DNA from: Natrinema salsiterrestre
GTDB taxonomy: Archaea; Halobacteriota; Halobacteria; Halobacteriales; Natrialbaceae
Reading direction: 5' to 3'
Assembly (NCBI RefSeq): GCF_029502005.1
Contig: NZ_JAMQOT010000006.1
Coordinates: 219,497-283,496 of the forward strand
Length of the DNA stretch: 64,000 nucleotides
This document shows positions 1 through 10,074 of the stretch, piece after piece; within the stretch, counting starts at the first letter, position 1, and each line of letters opens with the position of its first letter. Below the pieces are notes generated by a model. That model was given only the letters and a program-made list of their open reading frames with translations, was not told the origin of the DNA and searched no databases. The position numbers and the translations under genes were made by a program.

Positions 1-295
1 CGACTACCGCACGCCGGCGAACACGGCCGAGCTGTTCTACCTCGGGCTGCGGAAACACCGCGTCGACACCCGACTCGTCCGCTACCCCCGCGAGGGCCAC
101 GAGCTCTCCCGCTCCGGCGAGCCGGCACACGTCGTCGACCGCATCGAGCGCATCGCCCGCTGGTTCGACGGCTACTCGGACCACCACGAGGCTCCGCCGG
201 CGCTCGAGCGCGACCCCGAGGCGGGCCTCTCCGCGGGGTCGGACGAATCGGGCGAGAAAGGGGCGGCTGACGACGACACGGACACGACGGCGTGA
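1..295 (+). CDS. S9 family peptidase, C-terminal fragment (5' end outside the window)
   Basis: The first reading frame (from base 2) is open from the window edge to a TGA at 293-295 and gives the last 97 residues of a protein. It contains the typical end of a prolyl-oligopeptidase/acylaminoacyl-peptidase fold: DYRTPANTAELFYLGLRKH, then RYPREGHELSRSGEP, where the His of GHE is the expected catalytic histidine of the Ser-Asp-His triad. It ends in a helix and a low-complexity acidic tail (about residues 60-97). The serine and aspartate lie upstream and cannot be checked. The assignment to an S9-type dipeptidyl aminopeptidase comes from this C-terminal signature only. Confidence 0.8.
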   Translation, partial: DYRTPANTAELFYLGLRKHRVDTRLVRYPREGHELSRSGEPAHVVDRIERIARWFDGYSDHHEAPPALERDPEAGLSAGSDESGEKGAADDDTDTTA

Positions 296-428
296 CGCGA
301 GCGGGCGCTCAAACGTCCGCTTCGTCTGGATCCCGCCGAGACGAATTCCGCAGACGGGGACCGGGTTCGACCGGAAACGAGGGGGTTACGGGGAACACCT
401 ATACCTGCGTCTCGCTCGTCCGTCCAAT

Positions 429-632
429 ATGGACAGGAACGTCTGTGGAGTCGACCGCCTCGGCCGTCTCGTCCTCGCGGCGACGCTACTGCTCGTCGGC
501 TACCGGAACCGGAATCGAACGCTCGGCGCGCTGGTGTTCATCGCCGGAAGCGACATCCTCGCGACAGCGATCATCCAGCGGTGTCCGGTCAACGCCGTAC
601 TGGGGATCGACACCTGCGGAACGAATCAGTAG
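429..632 (+). CDS. YgaP-like transmembrane domain protein (DUF2892)
   Basis: A 67-residue membrane protein. It starts with the family signature NVCGVDRLGRLVLAATLLLVG, has two hydrophobic segments (about residues 10-24 and 33-48) and ends with RCPVNAVLGIDTC. That layout (N-x-G-x-x-D-R-x-x-R at the front, R-C-P-x-x-x-x-L-G-x-x-T-C at the end) is characteristic of DUF2892, the membrane anchor of bacterial YgaP found as a stand-alone protein in many haloarchaea. No rhodanese domain is attached. The gene stands alone; the next gene is on the other strand. The function of the stand-alone form is unknown. Confidence 0.85.
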   Translation: MDRNVCGVDRLGRLVLAATLLLVGYRNRNRTLGALVFIAGSDILATAIIQRCPVNAVLGIDTCGTNQ

Positions 633-693
633 CAGTGTGGGTGTCACGGCCAGCAGAGTCGGCTCGAGGCCGAGCGCTCGAGCGCTCGAGCGC

Positions 694-1068
694 TTACTCC
701 GCCGGTTCGTACGGCGCGACGTCGTCGACCGACGGAGCGCCGATGGCGACGACCGAGACCGGTTCCTCGGCGTCGTCGGGATTGTACGCGCGGTGGGGCG
801 ACTCGGGCTGGGCCGCGAACATCGAGCCCTCGGGGACGACGAGTTCCCCCTCCGGCGTCTCGACGTGAAGCGTTCCCGAGAGCACGAGGAACGCCTCCTC
901 CTGCGTATCGTGAACGTGATAGGCCAGGGGCAACTGCTCGCCCGGCTTCGCGTCGAACCGGTTGATCGCGACGTTGTCCATCCCGGCCGCTTCGCTCAGC
1001 CGGCGGAGATCGCAGGGCCGCTCGTCGACTCGCTCGAGATCGTCCGGATCGACGACGCTGTAATCCAT
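694..1068 (-). CDS. Cupin domain protein
   Basis: A 124-residue single-domain cupin. Motif 1 is visible as YHVHDTQEEAFLVLSGTLHVETPEGE and motif 2 as GSMFAAQPESPHRAYNPDD. The two histidines and the glutamate of motif 1 and the His of PHRAYN are the usual metal ligands, so a metal-binding beta-barrel is expected. I start it at the ATG giving MDYSVVDPDDLERV (1068) rather than nine codons upstream, because homologous haloarchaeal cupins begin this way. The substrate cannot be read from the sequence. It is followed on the same strand, upstream, by upp, with 75 bases between. Confidence 0.8.
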   Translation of the reverse strand: MDYSVVDPDDLERVDERPCDLRRLSEAAGMDNVAINRFDAKPGEQLPLAYHVHDTQEEAFLVLSGTLHVETPEGELVVPEGSMFAAQPESPHRAYNPDDAEEPVSVVAIGAPSVDDVAPYEPAE

Positions 1069-1143
1069 GGGAACTCGATGCGAGTCGATCCGCAAAAGTC
1101 CGTCGGCACTCGTCGAGAAGTGACGGGCGCGAGAAACGTTCGC

Positions 1144-1821
1144 TCAGGTCGTCCGGAAGGCGCGGTCGCCGGCGTCGCCGAGGCCTGGAACGATGAAGCC
1201 GTCGTCGTCGAGCCGGTCGTCGATCGACACGGTCAGCAGGTCGGCCTCGTCGAACTCCTCGTTGACGCGGAGCAGTCCCTCCGGTGCCGACACCGCCGAG
1301 AGCACGATCAGGTTCTCCGGCCGAACCGCGTTCTCGACAACGTGCTCGAGGACGGTACACATCGTACTCCCCGTCGCGAGCATCGGATCGGCGATGATGA
1401 CCGTATCTTCCTCGTGGATTTCGGGGAGTTTCACGTAGTCCACCGAGATCGGGAACGAGCCGTCCTCGGCGCGACCGGCTTCCTCGTCGCGGCTCGCGCT
1501 GATGACGCCCTGCCGCGCCCGCGGGAAGGCCTTGAGCAGTCCCTCGACGAACGGCGTCGCGGCGCGCAAGACGTTGATGATGACCACGTCGTCGAGCCCG
1601 CGGACCCGTTCGCCCATCGTCTGCTCGAGGGGCGTCTCGATCTCGACGTACTCGGTCTCCATCCGGCCGTCGATGATCTCGTAGCCGCAGATCCGGCCGA
1701 GTTTGACCAGTCCCTTGCGGAAGCTGACCTGCTCGGTCTCGACGTCGCGCAGCCGCGAGAGCGTGTCCTTCGCCAGTGCGTGCGTGATGAGATAGGCGTT
1801 GTCCCGGTCTTCGATCGGCAT
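1144..1821 (-). CDS. upp: Uracil phosphoribosyltransferase
   Basis: About 225 residues. Converts uracil plus PRPP to UMP in pyrimidine salvage; cytosolic. The PRPP-binding loop is clear ([16 protein letters not shown], about residues 135-150), as is the uracil-binding C-terminal segment [15 protein letters not shown]. The flexible-arm region [20 protein letters not shown] is also typical of UPRTases. Start taken at [16 protein letters not shown] (1821); a longer reading frame to 1863 adds 14 residues with no family similarity. Length matches the family (about 208-230). Confidence 0.95.
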   Translation of the reverse strand: MPIEDRDNAYLITHALAKDTLSRLRDVETEQVSFRKGLVKLGRICGYEIIDGRMETEYVEIETPLEQTMGERVRGLDDVVIINVLRAATPFVEGLLKAFPRARQGVISASRDEEAGRAEDGSFPISVDYVKLPEIHEEDTVIIADPMLATGSTMCTVLEHVVENAVRPENLIVLSAVSAPEGLLRVNEEFDEADLLTVSIDDRLDDDGFIVPGLGDAGDRAFRTT

Positions 1822-2003
1822 ACCAGTACAGCCACCCGCCGGGTAGTTCACAGTATCGATCACTCGCGGGGCGCGGCGTCACCGGCGAACTCGAGTCACG
1901 CCACCCTCGCGACCCAGCTATCGCGATCGATCGGCCGACCGGGACAGGCGAGCGTCGGCAGAGAGGTTTATATCCGTCCACCCGTTATCACCGGCCCAAC
2001 CGA

Positions 2004-2726
2004 ATGGAAGAGAGCATCTCGGGGTTCAAAGTTCGCGGTGACTGGGGCGACATCGTCGAACACGGCGAGCGCATCACGCGCGCGCTTCGAGACGTGGACG
2101 TGCACGAACCTGATCAGGAATACGGCGACCGCTTCGCGAGCGCCTTCGAGGAGTGGGACGAGTGGCGCCCCAAGGCCCACGAAACACTCGATTCCGACGT
2201 CAGCGAAAAGACCGCGGATCAGGCCAGCGTCGAAGAAGGCAAGGGCGAGAAGGCCGGCAAGGAGCCCGACGAGGACATCAAGACCGCCGGCGAGAAGCTC
2301 TCCGAGTCCTACGAGCGACTCGAGGACGACGACGCCGAGGGCGCGGTCGGCAACTGGAAAGAGTCGATCGATTACGTCGCGCGGGCGGCCGACTCCGCGA
2401 GCCGCAAGGCGCTGCGCCGCGTCGAGGACACGGTCTACCAGAACGTGATGACCCAGCTCGCGCCCTACTACTTCGACAACGAACTCGTCAGCGCCAACGT
2501 CCAGCAGGCCGCGCGCAACGGCGGCAACGGCGAGCAATTCGTCTTCGAGGTTAACGTCAACGACGACGACCTCAAAGAGGAGGTCTCCGACCGCCTCGCC
2601 GAGTACGCCGACGAAATCGACCGCTGGCACGTCGAGGTCGAGAAGGACACCGACGCCGCCGAAGCCATCGAGGGCGCGGAAGCGCCGCCGGAAAACGGCG
2701 ACAACTCCAGATCTACGACGAACTGA
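2004..2726 (+). CDS. Haloarchaeal DUF5828 family protein
   Basis: A soluble, very acidic 240-residue protein with no membrane segment. The first 60 residues (MEESISGFKVRGDWGDIVEHGERITRAL...) are followed by a Lys/Glu/Asp-rich linker (about 65-100), a helical region (YERLEDDDAEGAVGNWKESIDYVARAADSASRKAL) and a C-terminal segment with QNVMTQLAPYYFDNELVSANVQQ. I recognise this as the family annotated DUF5828 in haloarchaea; no function is known. It has its own promoter region, with a divergent upp cluster upstream and a converging orientation with nothing downstream. Confidence 0.75.
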   Translation: MEESISGFKVRGDWGDIVEHGERITRALRDVDVHEPDQEYGDRFASAFEEWDEWRPKAHETLDSDVSEKTADQASVEEGKGEKAGKEPDEDIKTAGEKLSESYERLEDDDAEGAVGNWKESIDYVARAADSASRKALRRVEDTVYQNVMTQLAPYYFDNELVSANVQQAARNGGNGEQFVFEVNVNDDDLKEEVSDRLAEYADEIDRWHVEVEKDTDAAEAIEGAEAPPENGDNSRSTTN

Positions 2727-2790
2727 GGCAGCCGGCCGGGTTGCCATCCCCTCGCCCCCGGAATAATACGGACTGAATCATTCGAAATTT

Positions 2791-3246
2791 ATGCCTCGCG
2801 AGCGGTCCTTCCCCATGGGACGCGATCTGCGGGGTATCGCGGAGTGGCTGCTCGAGCCGAGCACCGGTGAGGCACCCCTCGGCGTGGGACTACTGGGGTG
2901 GCTCGTCCTTTTCAACGGGATTCGAATTATCGTTCGAGGCAGTAGCGGCGAAACCGTTCCCGGAATGTGGCCCGCAATCGCCGTCGGTGGGTGTCTGGTC
3001 ACTCTCGCAGTGGTGATCGTTACCGGCCGACCGATCGGCCTCGCAAGCGGAGTCCTCGCCTGGAGTTTTCACATCACATTGGGATTTTTTGGGGTTCTCG
3101 AGTCAGGTACCGTCGAAGATGATGTCGATTTGCTACTGGGTATCGTGGCCGCCACGACACTCTGGGTAACCGGACTCTGGATCCTGTACAGAAACGCCGA
3201 TTTCTTTCTCGCCGCCGATCCGAGCGACGCTGAACCAGCAGGCTAA
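2791..3246 (+). CDS. Hypothetical four-helix membrane protein
   Basis: A 151-residue integral membrane protein with about four hydrophobic segments (near residues 32-48, 56-76, 79-97 and 112-132). I do not recognise a family. An A/T-rich box (AATAATAC, 2762-2769) lies about 25 bases before the ATG at 2791, as expected for a leaderless haloarchaeal transcript, so I prefer this start over the in-frame ATG at 2815. Flanked by same-strand genes but separated by 64 and 150 bases, so probably monocistronic. Confidence 0.6.
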   Translation: MPRERSFPMGRDLRGIAEWLLEPSTGEAPLGVGLLGWLVLFNGIRIIVRGSSGETVPGMWPAIAVGGCLVTLAVVIVTGRPIGLASGVLAWSFHITLGFFGVLESGTVEDDVDLLLGIVAATTLWVTGLWILYRNADFFLAADPSDAEPAG

Positions 3247-3396
3247 GCAAATCTCGGAGCGGCGTCCGATCGATACCGACGCAGACGAGACTCGGATCGA
3301 AAGCAGCGAGTTACCCGTGACACACCGACGCACAGCCGCCGCTGGCGACCGCAGGTCGGCACACACTTGTAGGGGCCGCCAATATGGACCGGATAG

Positions 3397-4590
<1,194 letters not shown>

Positions 4591-4639
4591 GCCGCGCGAC
4601 ATCGAACGGTCTTTACACGAGAGGTCGTGAGTGCGACGT

Positions 4640-5386
4640 ATGGACGAGGACGCCGTCGACGTCACCGCCGACGGAGACGCTGACGAGACGATCCAGTGGC
4701 GGCGAGACGCCAGTACCTCGCGCACCGTGCGTCTCCTGTGGGCGTTCGGCGTCGGCACCTTCTTCGCCGCGATCGGCACCGTCGTCTGCTGGCGGCTGTA
4801 CAGGCTCGCCGGAGAGGCCGCGGGCAGCGCCGGCCGAACCGTCATCGTCGCCCTCATCGTCTCGCTCTCCGCGACCGTGCTCGCGCTGGCAGCGTCCCGT
4901 CACACCGAAGGCCACCTCGAGGCGCTGACCCGTCGGGTTCCCGTCGACGTCCCGTCGGGGGCGAGTCTGGACCGCGCGATGGACGCCGCCGTCGGTACAG
5001 TGGTCATGGGCGCGATCATCGGCGCGCTGATGGGTATCGGTCGATACGTGTCACAGAACGAACTGCTGGCCGTCGGTGCCGGCCCCTTCACCGGGCTGGC
5101 AGCACTCAGTATTCCGCTCGCCTTGCTCGCGCTCGTCCTCGCCTCGTTTCTCCAGTCGGTCGGGACGTTCGACCGCGACGGGCGGACGATCTACCTCTAC
5201 GAACCTGAACAGGCGATCGACCTCGCGGTGATCGACGCCGTCTCGGTCCGATACGTCGGTGACATCGCCGTCCTCCGGCTCAGATACGCACAGCCGGACG
5301 GACAGTACGTGCAGGGACCGCGCCGGATCGTCGTTCCACCCGCGGTCGCACACGACGTCGCCGCCCTCGTCGACTCGGACCCCTGA
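4640..5386 (+). CDS. Hypothetical haloarchaeal membrane protein
   Basis: 248 residues. An acidic cytoplasmic N terminus (about 1-32) precedes paired transmembrane helices at about 33-60 and 70-90. Two more helices lie at about 120-170, and a soluble C-terminal region of about 75 residues reads as beta strands (GTFDRDGRTIYLYEP...AVLRLRYAQPDGQYVQGPRRIVVPPAVA). That tail resembles a small PH-like membrane-associated domain, but this is only an impression. The start at 4640 is preferred over 4631 because a T/A-rich box (TCTTTACAC) lies 27 bases upstream. It converges on the CNNM-type gene, whose stop is four bases away. Confidence 0.6.
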   Translation: MDEDAVDVTADGDADETIQWRRDASTSRTVRLLWAFGVGTFFAAIGTVVCWRLYRLAGEAAGSAGRTVIVALIVSLSATVLALAASRHTEGHLEALTRRVPVDVPSGASLDRAMDAAVGTVVMGAIIGALMGIGRYVSQNELLAVGAGPFTGLAALSIPLALLALVLASFLQSVGTFDRDGRTIYLYEPEQAIDLAVIDAVSVRYVGDIAVLRLRYAQPDGQYVQGPRRIVVPPAVAHDVAALVDSDP

Positions 5387-5389
5387 GGA

Positions 5390-6796
5390 TCACTCGTCGT
5401 TCTCGTCGATTTCCAGCGGCGGGGCCTCTCCCTCCGTCTCCTCGTCCGGTTCTTCGCCCGGGATCTCGAGTTTCTTGAGGCGGGCCTTCATGATACGGGT
5501 GTTTTCGACGGTTTCGACGGTGATTCTGACGCCGTCGTAGGTGATCTCCTCGCCCTCCTCGACGAGCCGACCGGCGCGGTTGAAGATGAAGCCGGCGATC
5601 GTTTCGAACTCCTGGCCCTCCGGCAGGTCGATGTCCAGGGCCTCGTTGACGTCCTCGATGTTGACCTCGCCGCGGACGAGGACCGTATCGTCGTCGATCT
5701 CCTCGATGGGCTGATCCTCGCCGCCCTCCAGGATTTCGCCGACGATCTCCTCGATCATGTCCTCCATCGTCACCAGCCCCTCCGTCGTCCCGAACTCGTC
5801 GATGACGAGCGCCATGTGCATCCGGTTTTCGCGCATCTCCCCGAGCAACTCGTCGACGTTCTTGGATTCGGGGACGTGCAGCGTCGGCTGGATGAGATCC
5901 GCGATCTCGAGCTCGTCGTTGACCGGCTCGCCGTAGTTGAGATCGCGGACGAGATCGCGGATGTGGACGACGCCCTGAACGTTGTCGAGGCTCCCCTCGT
6001 AGACCGGAACGCGAGCGTGGCCGCTCTGGATACAGGTTTCGATGGCCTCGTCGATGTCGGCGTCCTTCGGAACCGCCGTCATGTCCAGCCGCGGCGTCAT
6101 GACCTCCTTGACGATCGTGTTATTGAAGCGGAATATCCGCTGGAGCATCTCGTGTTCCTCCTCCTCGAGGACCCCCTCGCGCTCGCCGGACTCGATCATT
6201 TCCTGAATCTCGTCGCGCGTGACGTACGGCGTCTCGATCGCGCCCGTCGAGCCGGTCAGCCGGTTGATCTGGCGGGTGAGGTAGTCGAAGAGGACGACGA
6301 GCGGCAGCATCAGTTTCTCGGCGGCCTTCAGCGGTCCGGCGACGCGGATCGACCAGGACTCCGTGTTCTCGACCGCGTAGGACTTGGGTGCACTCTCACC
6401 GAACAGTAACACGACGGCGGTGATCCCGAGCGTCGCCGCCGTCACGGCCGCCAGACCGCCGAGGTACAGCCCGAGAATGGCCGTCGCGATCGAGGACATC
6501 GCGATGTTGACGATGTTGTTCCCGACGAGGATCGTCACGAGCAACCGGTGTGGATCCGACTTCAGCGCCTTCACGCGTTCCGCGCCCGGAATCCCGTCTT
6601 CCGCCATCCCTTCGACGCGGTGTTTCGGGATGGAGAACAGCGCGATCTCCGACGACGAGAAGAACGCAGAGAGACCGACGAGGGCGACGAGGGCGACCGC
6701 TCCGAGGATCGTCACCATCGACTTCTCGATCTGGAGTCCTACCACTGGGACCTCGTAAACAGCCAACACGGCCGCAGGGAGCGAAGACAACGCCAT
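5390..6796 (-). CDS. Hemolysin-family/CNNM membrane protein with CBS and CorC_HlyC domains
   Basis: 468 residues. Domain order: CNNM transmembrane domain (about 30-205, with SSSEIALFSIPKHRVE), a CBS pair (about 225-340; signature VMTPRLDMTAVPKDADIDEAI and MHMALVIDEFGTTEGLVTMEDMIEEIVGEI), then a C-terminal CorC_HlyC domain (about 360-445) and an acidic tail. Proteins of this architecture are linked to Mg2+/Co2+ export or cation homeostasis. Its 3' end converges on the preceding membrane gene. The short upstream region contains AGCCATAAGGCT, a small palindrome, and a TTAAC-containing box about 30 bases before the ATG. Confidence 0.9.
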   Translation of the reverse strand: MALSSLPAAVLAVYEVPVVGLQIEKSMVTILGAVALVALVGLSAFFSSSEIALFSIPKHRVEGMAEDGIPGAERVKALKSDPHRLLVTILVGNNIVNIAMSSIATAILGLYLGGLAAVTAATLGITAVVLLFGESAPKSYAVENTESWSIRVAGPLKAAEKLMLPLVVLFDYLTRQINRLTGSTGAIETPYVTRDEIQEMIESGEREGVLEEEEHEMLQRIFRFNNTIVKEVMTPRLDMTAVPKDADIDEAIETCIQSGHARVPVYEGSLDNVQGVVHIRDLVRDLNYGEPVNDELEIADLIQPTLHVPESKNVDELLGEMRENRMHMALVIDEFGTTEGLVTMEDMIEEIVGEILEGGEDQPIEEIDDDTVLVRGEVNIEDVNEALDIDLPEGQEFETIAGFIFNRAGRLVEEGEEITYDGVRITVETVENTRIMKARLKKLEIPGEEPDEETEGEAPPLEIDENDE

Positions 6797-6908
6797 TGAT
6801 ATACAGCCTTATGGCTGGATCGGTTAACAGTTTCCCATTTTACCCCGAAAATCGGTCATCGCCGCCGGCGACGACACGTTTACCCGACCGTTTCCCCTAC
6901 GATTGATC

Positions 6909-7214
6909 ATGAGTGAGACCGCCGATCCACCGATCACGTTCTACCGGCTGCAGGGGTGCCCGTACTGCGAGCGGGTCACTCGCCTGTTGAACGAGTACGG
7001 CCTCGAGTACCGGTCGCGATTCGTCGAGCCGATGCACTCCGAGCGGAACGTCGTCAAACGCGTCGCCGGCGTCCGGACCGTTCCCGTCGTGGTCGACGAC
7101 AACACCGGCGTCACGATGGCGGAAAGCGCCAACATCGTCGACTACCTCGAGTCGACCTACGGCGAGGGCGAGCGGCCCGACGCGGCCGCAGCGGGCGCGG
7201 GAGGTGACGACTGA
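6909..7214 (+). CDS. Glutaredoxin/GST N-terminal-type thioredoxin-fold protein
   Basis: 101 residues. The active-site motif CPYC (Cys17, Cys20) sits in LQGCPYCERVTRLLNEYGLEY. The cis-proline region VRTVPVVVDDNTGVTMAES and the helix NIVDYLESTYG are those of a glutaredoxin or glutathione-S-transferase N-terminal domain. Haloarchaea use gamma-glutamylcysteine rather than glutathione, so the thiol partner is uncertain. The start at 6909 drops two codons from the longest frame. The stop overlaps the start of the peroxiredoxin-like gene (TGATG), so the two are translated together. Confidence 0.85.
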   Translation: MSETADPPITFYRLQGCPYCERVTRLLNEYGLEYRSRFVEPMHSERNVVKRVAGVRTVPVVVDDNTGVTMAESANIVDYLESTYGEGERPDAAAAGAGGDD

Positions 7215-7729
7215 TGCCCGAGTTCGACGTCGTCGAGCTCGGTCCGACGGACCATCCCGAACCCGGCGAGGAGGCCCCCGAGTTCACCCGCCCGCTCGTC
7301 ACCGACGAGTTCTGGGAGGACCGGACGCTGTCGGAGCTCGTCGGCGAGAGTGACGGACCGACCATCCTCGTCTTCACGCCGATGACCGGCTCCTTCCTCG
7401 CCAAGTACATTTGGGACGAGTTGACGGAGCGAAACTGGGACGAGCGCGCGGGACGAGTCGTCGGCGTCACCGCCTCGACGCCATACGGCATCAAGCGATT
7501 CCTCGGCGACAACGACTATCCGTTCGCGTTCTTCGCCGACCCGAGCAACCGGGTCGCCGAGTCCTACGGGATCGACCACGAACTCGACGGCATGACCGGC
7601 ATCAGCGAACCGCGCGCCGCCTTCTTCGCGCTCGACGACGACCGGACGATCACGGGCGCGTGGGTCGCCACCGACTGGCCCCATTTCCCCGACTACGACG
7701 AACTCGAGTCGGAACTCGGCCTCGAGTAA
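7214..7729 (+). CDS. Peroxiredoxin-like (AhpC/TSA fold) protein with no cysteine
   Basis: 171 residues with the redoxin fold. Recognisable segments are GEEAPEFTRPLVTDEFWEDRTLSELVG, then GPTILVFTPMTGSFLAKYIWDEL where a peroxiredoxin carries its peroxidatic Cys, then RVVGVTASTPYGIKRFLGDNDYPFAFFADPSNRVAESYGI and a C-terminal FFALDDDRTITGAWVATDW. There is no cysteine anywhere in the protein, so thiol peroxidase chemistry is not possible. It overlaps the glutaredoxin-like gene by one base and is surely co-expressed with it. The pairing suggests a role in redox sensing or chaperoning, which is inference. Confidence 0.8.
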   Translation: MPEFDVVELGPTDHPEPGEEAPEFTRPLVTDEFWEDRTLSELVGESDGPTILVFTPMTGSFLAKYIWDELTERNWDERAGRVVGVTASTPYGIKRFLGDNDYPFAFFADPSNRVAESYGIDHELDGMTGISEPRAAFFALDDDRTITGAWVATDWPHFPDYDELESELGLE

Positions 7730-7787
7730 CGAGCCGGACGACCCCGAACGACAGCTTTTTGCCCGATATGGGCCGAGTTCGAACCGT

Positions 7788-8372
7788 ATGAGCGATCTCG
7801 ACCGCGCAGCCGACGCGATCGATGCGGGGGAGCTCGTCGTCTACCCCACGGAAACCGTCTACGGCCTCGGCGCGGCCGCGCTGGATCCCGCCGCCGTCGA
7901 GCGCGTCTTCGACGTGAAGGGACGCGACCGCTCGAAGCCGCTCTCCTTCGCCGTGCCGTCGATCCCGTCGGCGCTCGAGTACGTCCGTGCCACAGACCGG
8001 GAACGGCGGTTCATGGCGACCGTTCTCCCCGGCCCCGTGACGGTCCTCTGTCGTCGCCGGGACGCCGTCCCGGACGTGCTCACCGCCGGCCGCGACCGCG
8101 TCGGCGTCCGCGTGCCGGACAACGATCTCGCGCTCGCACTGTGCGAACGGGCCGGGACGCCGATCACCGCGACGAGCGCGAACGTCAGCGGCCGGGCGAG
8201 CGCGCGAACGCTCGCGGATCTCGATCCGGAGATTCGACAGGCCGCCGCGGTCGTCCTCGATGGAGGGGAAACGGGGGGTACCGAGAGCACCGTGGTCGAC
8301 GTCTCGAGCGACACGATTCACCGGCGCGGAGCGCAGGCCGACGAGATCGAGGCGTGGCTCGAGAGCCACTGA
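7788..8372 (+). CDS. L-threonylcarbamoyladenylate synthase (Sua5/YciO/YrdC)
   Basis: 194 residues, a minimal YrdC-type protein without the C-terminal Sua5 domain. Makes threonylcarbamoyl-AMP from Thr, bicarbonate and ATP, the first step of tRNA t6A37 synthesis. Diagnostic motifs are VVYPTETVYGLGAAALDP (about 14-31), FDVKGRDRSKPLSFAV (about 40-55), VLPGPVTVLCRR and GTPITATSANVSGRAS (about 123-138), which bind the nucleotide and Thr. A TTTTT/TATA-like stretch lies about 30 bases before the ATG. Confidence 0.93.
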   Translation: MSDLDRAADAIDAGELVVYPTETVYGLGAAALDPAAVERVFDVKGRDRSKPLSFAVPSIPSALEYVRATDRERRFMATVLPGPVTVLCRRRDAVPDVLTAGRDRVGVRVPDNDLALALCERAGTPITATSANVSGRASARTLADLDPEIRQAAAVVLDGGETGGTESTVVDVSSDTIHRRGAQADEIEAWLESH

Positions 8373-8570
8373 AATCGCGACGGACTCGGGTACAGTGGTT
8401 CTCTCGGTTCGGTCTCGCCCATTCTTTCATAAAAGTGTCCACCAGTGTCCCCCGCTGCCGGTCCGGAGTAACGTTTTTCATACAGTTCGTTGAAGCTGGC
8501 GTGTCGAGTCCATGTCAGACAATACCAAACACAATTGGGCCGACTCGAGAGTCCGCCAGTACACTCCACC

Positions 8571-9668
8571 ATGATCGACCTCGAAGAGACGTTCATCTTC
8601 GACGCCGTCGTGCACGCGTATAACCTCGCACCGTCGAACTACCGCAACGAACAGTACGCGCAGGGCATCACCGAGATGATCTACGGGACCGTCGACGAGG
8701 CCTCGCCGCCCGGCTACCGGGTGACGCGCGACGGGTACGTCCGGAACTGGTCCGTCGAGGAGACGGCGAACATGCTCTTTCTCGAGAGCGACACCGACAT
8801 GGCGACGTTCCAGTCGCTCCCGCTGTACGCCTATCACGACGGGTTGACGGCCAACGAGAACTGCGTCGAGGCGGTCGAGGAGTACCCGGAACGGTTCCTC
8901 GGGTTCGCCAACATCGATCCGCTCCGCGACGGCTGGGAGGAATCGCTCGAGGAACAGGTCGAGGCAGTCGACCCGGTCGGGCTCAAACTCTACCCGTCCC
9001 ACTGGGGCGAAGAACACCACGAGGGATGGCGCATGGACGACGAATCGATCGCGTACCCCGTCTTCGAGAAGGCGAAGTCCCTCGGAATCGACCTGATAGA
9101 GGTCCACAAAGCCATTCCCTTCGGTCCCGTTCCGCGGGACCCGTACCATCCCGGAGACGTCGACGACGCCTGCGCGAACTTCCCGGAGCTCGACTTCGGC
9201 CTCGTCCACGGCGGCCTCGCGTTCACCGAGGAGACCGCCTGGCAGATGGCCCGATTCCCGAACCTTCACATCAACATGGAGACCCTCGGCGTCCAGCTAG
9301 CGGCCAACGAGCGCGCGTTCGCCGAGACGATGGCCAAGATCATCAGCATCGGCGGCGAGGCCGTCCTCGACAGGATGTACTGGGGGTCGGCGGCCATGGC
9401 GTACCATCCCCAGCCCGAACTCGAGGCGCTCCGAGATTTCGAGTGGCCCGACGACATCGCCCGACGGGGCATCGACTTCGGCGAGATGCCGACCATCACC
9501 GACGAGCACAAGCGGAACCTCCTCGGGCGCAATTACGCCGACCTCGTCGGCCTCGATATCGACGAGGCGCGCGAGCGGCTCGCCGACGACTCGTTCAGCA
9601 AGCAGACGGCCGAGCAGGGGCTCGCCGACCCCTTCTCGACGACGAACGCGGCGTCGGAGGTGTACTGA
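8571..9668 (+). CDS. Amidohydrolase family protein (ACMSD-like TIM barrel)
   Basis: 365 residues. An Amidohydrolase_2-type fold: the strand-1 segment FDAVVHAYN near the N terminus, a middle region LGFANIDPLRDGWEES, KLYPSH, LIEVHK and FGLVHGGLAFTEE with the histidines expected at metal positions, and a C-terminal MYWGSAAMAYHP in place of the usual xGSDxP strand. The frame extends upstream to 8490, but the ATG at 8571 (MIDLEETFIFDAVVHAYN) fits the family. The next gene starts one base after its stop, so the two form an operon. The substrate is not evident. Confidence 0.8.
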   Translation: MIDLEETFIFDAVVHAYNLAPSNYRNEQYAQGITEMIYGTVDEASPPGYRVTRDGYVRNWSVEETANMLFLESDTDMATFQSLPLYAYHDGLTANENCVEAVEEYPERFLGFANIDPLRDGWEESLEEQVEAVDPVGLKLYPSHWGEEHHEGWRMDDESIAYPVFEKAKSLGIDLIEVHKAIPFGPVPRDPYHPGDVDDACANFPELDFGLVHGGLAFTEETAWQMARFPNLHINMETLGVQLAANERAFAETMAKIISIGGEAVLDRMYWGSAAMAYHPQPELEALRDFEWPDDIARRGIDFGEMPTITDEHKRNLLGRNYADLVGLDIDEARERLADDSFSKQTAEQGLADPFSTTNAASEVY

Positions 9669-9669
9669 C

Positions 9670-10062
9670 GTGAGCGCGGAAGCGTCCCCGCTTGCGGTCC
9701 GGAACCGACTCGACGAGATCGTCGACCCCTGCAGCGAGGCCCGCGGGACGGACATCAGCATCGTCGAGATGGGCCTGCTCAAGAGAATCGAGATCGAGGA
9801 CGGGACGGCTCACATCGAACTCCGGATCACGTCGCCGTCGTGTATGATGGTGGGGTACTTCATCGAACAGGCGAACAAGCGCGTCGGGAGCCTCCCCGGC
9901 ATCGAGGACGTGAGCCTGGAGACGGACGCGGGCCTCTCGTGGCGAGAGGAGATGATGTCCGAGGACGCGAAAGAGCGCCGACGGGAGCACCAGCAGGCGC
10001 TGGCCGACCGGTACCACGACGAACGGAACGCGACGACGACGGCTCCCGTCTCGGAGGACTGA
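9670..10062 (+). CDS. DUF59/MIP18-type metal-sulfur cluster assembly factor
   Basis: 130 residues, GTG start one base after the amidohydrolase stop, hence translationally coupled. The core (LDEIVDPCSEARGTDISIVEMGLLKRIEI...HIELRITSPSCMMVGYFIEQANKRV) is the DUF59 domain found in SufT, MIP18 and PaaD. The Cys in SPSCMM is the conserved cysteine proposed to touch Fe or Fe-S. A basic/acidic helical tail (about 95-130) is extra. The coupling to an amidohydrolase suggests it matures or supports that enzyme or a related metal centre; this is inference from position. Confidence 0.85.
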   Translation: MSAEASPLAVRNRLDEIVDPCSEARGTDISIVEMGLLKRIEIEDGTAHIELRITSPSCMMVGYFIEQANKRVGSLPGIEDVSLETDAGLSWREEMMSEDAKERRREHQQALADRYHDERNATTTAPVSED

Positions 10063-10074
10063 CGGGGCCCTCAC

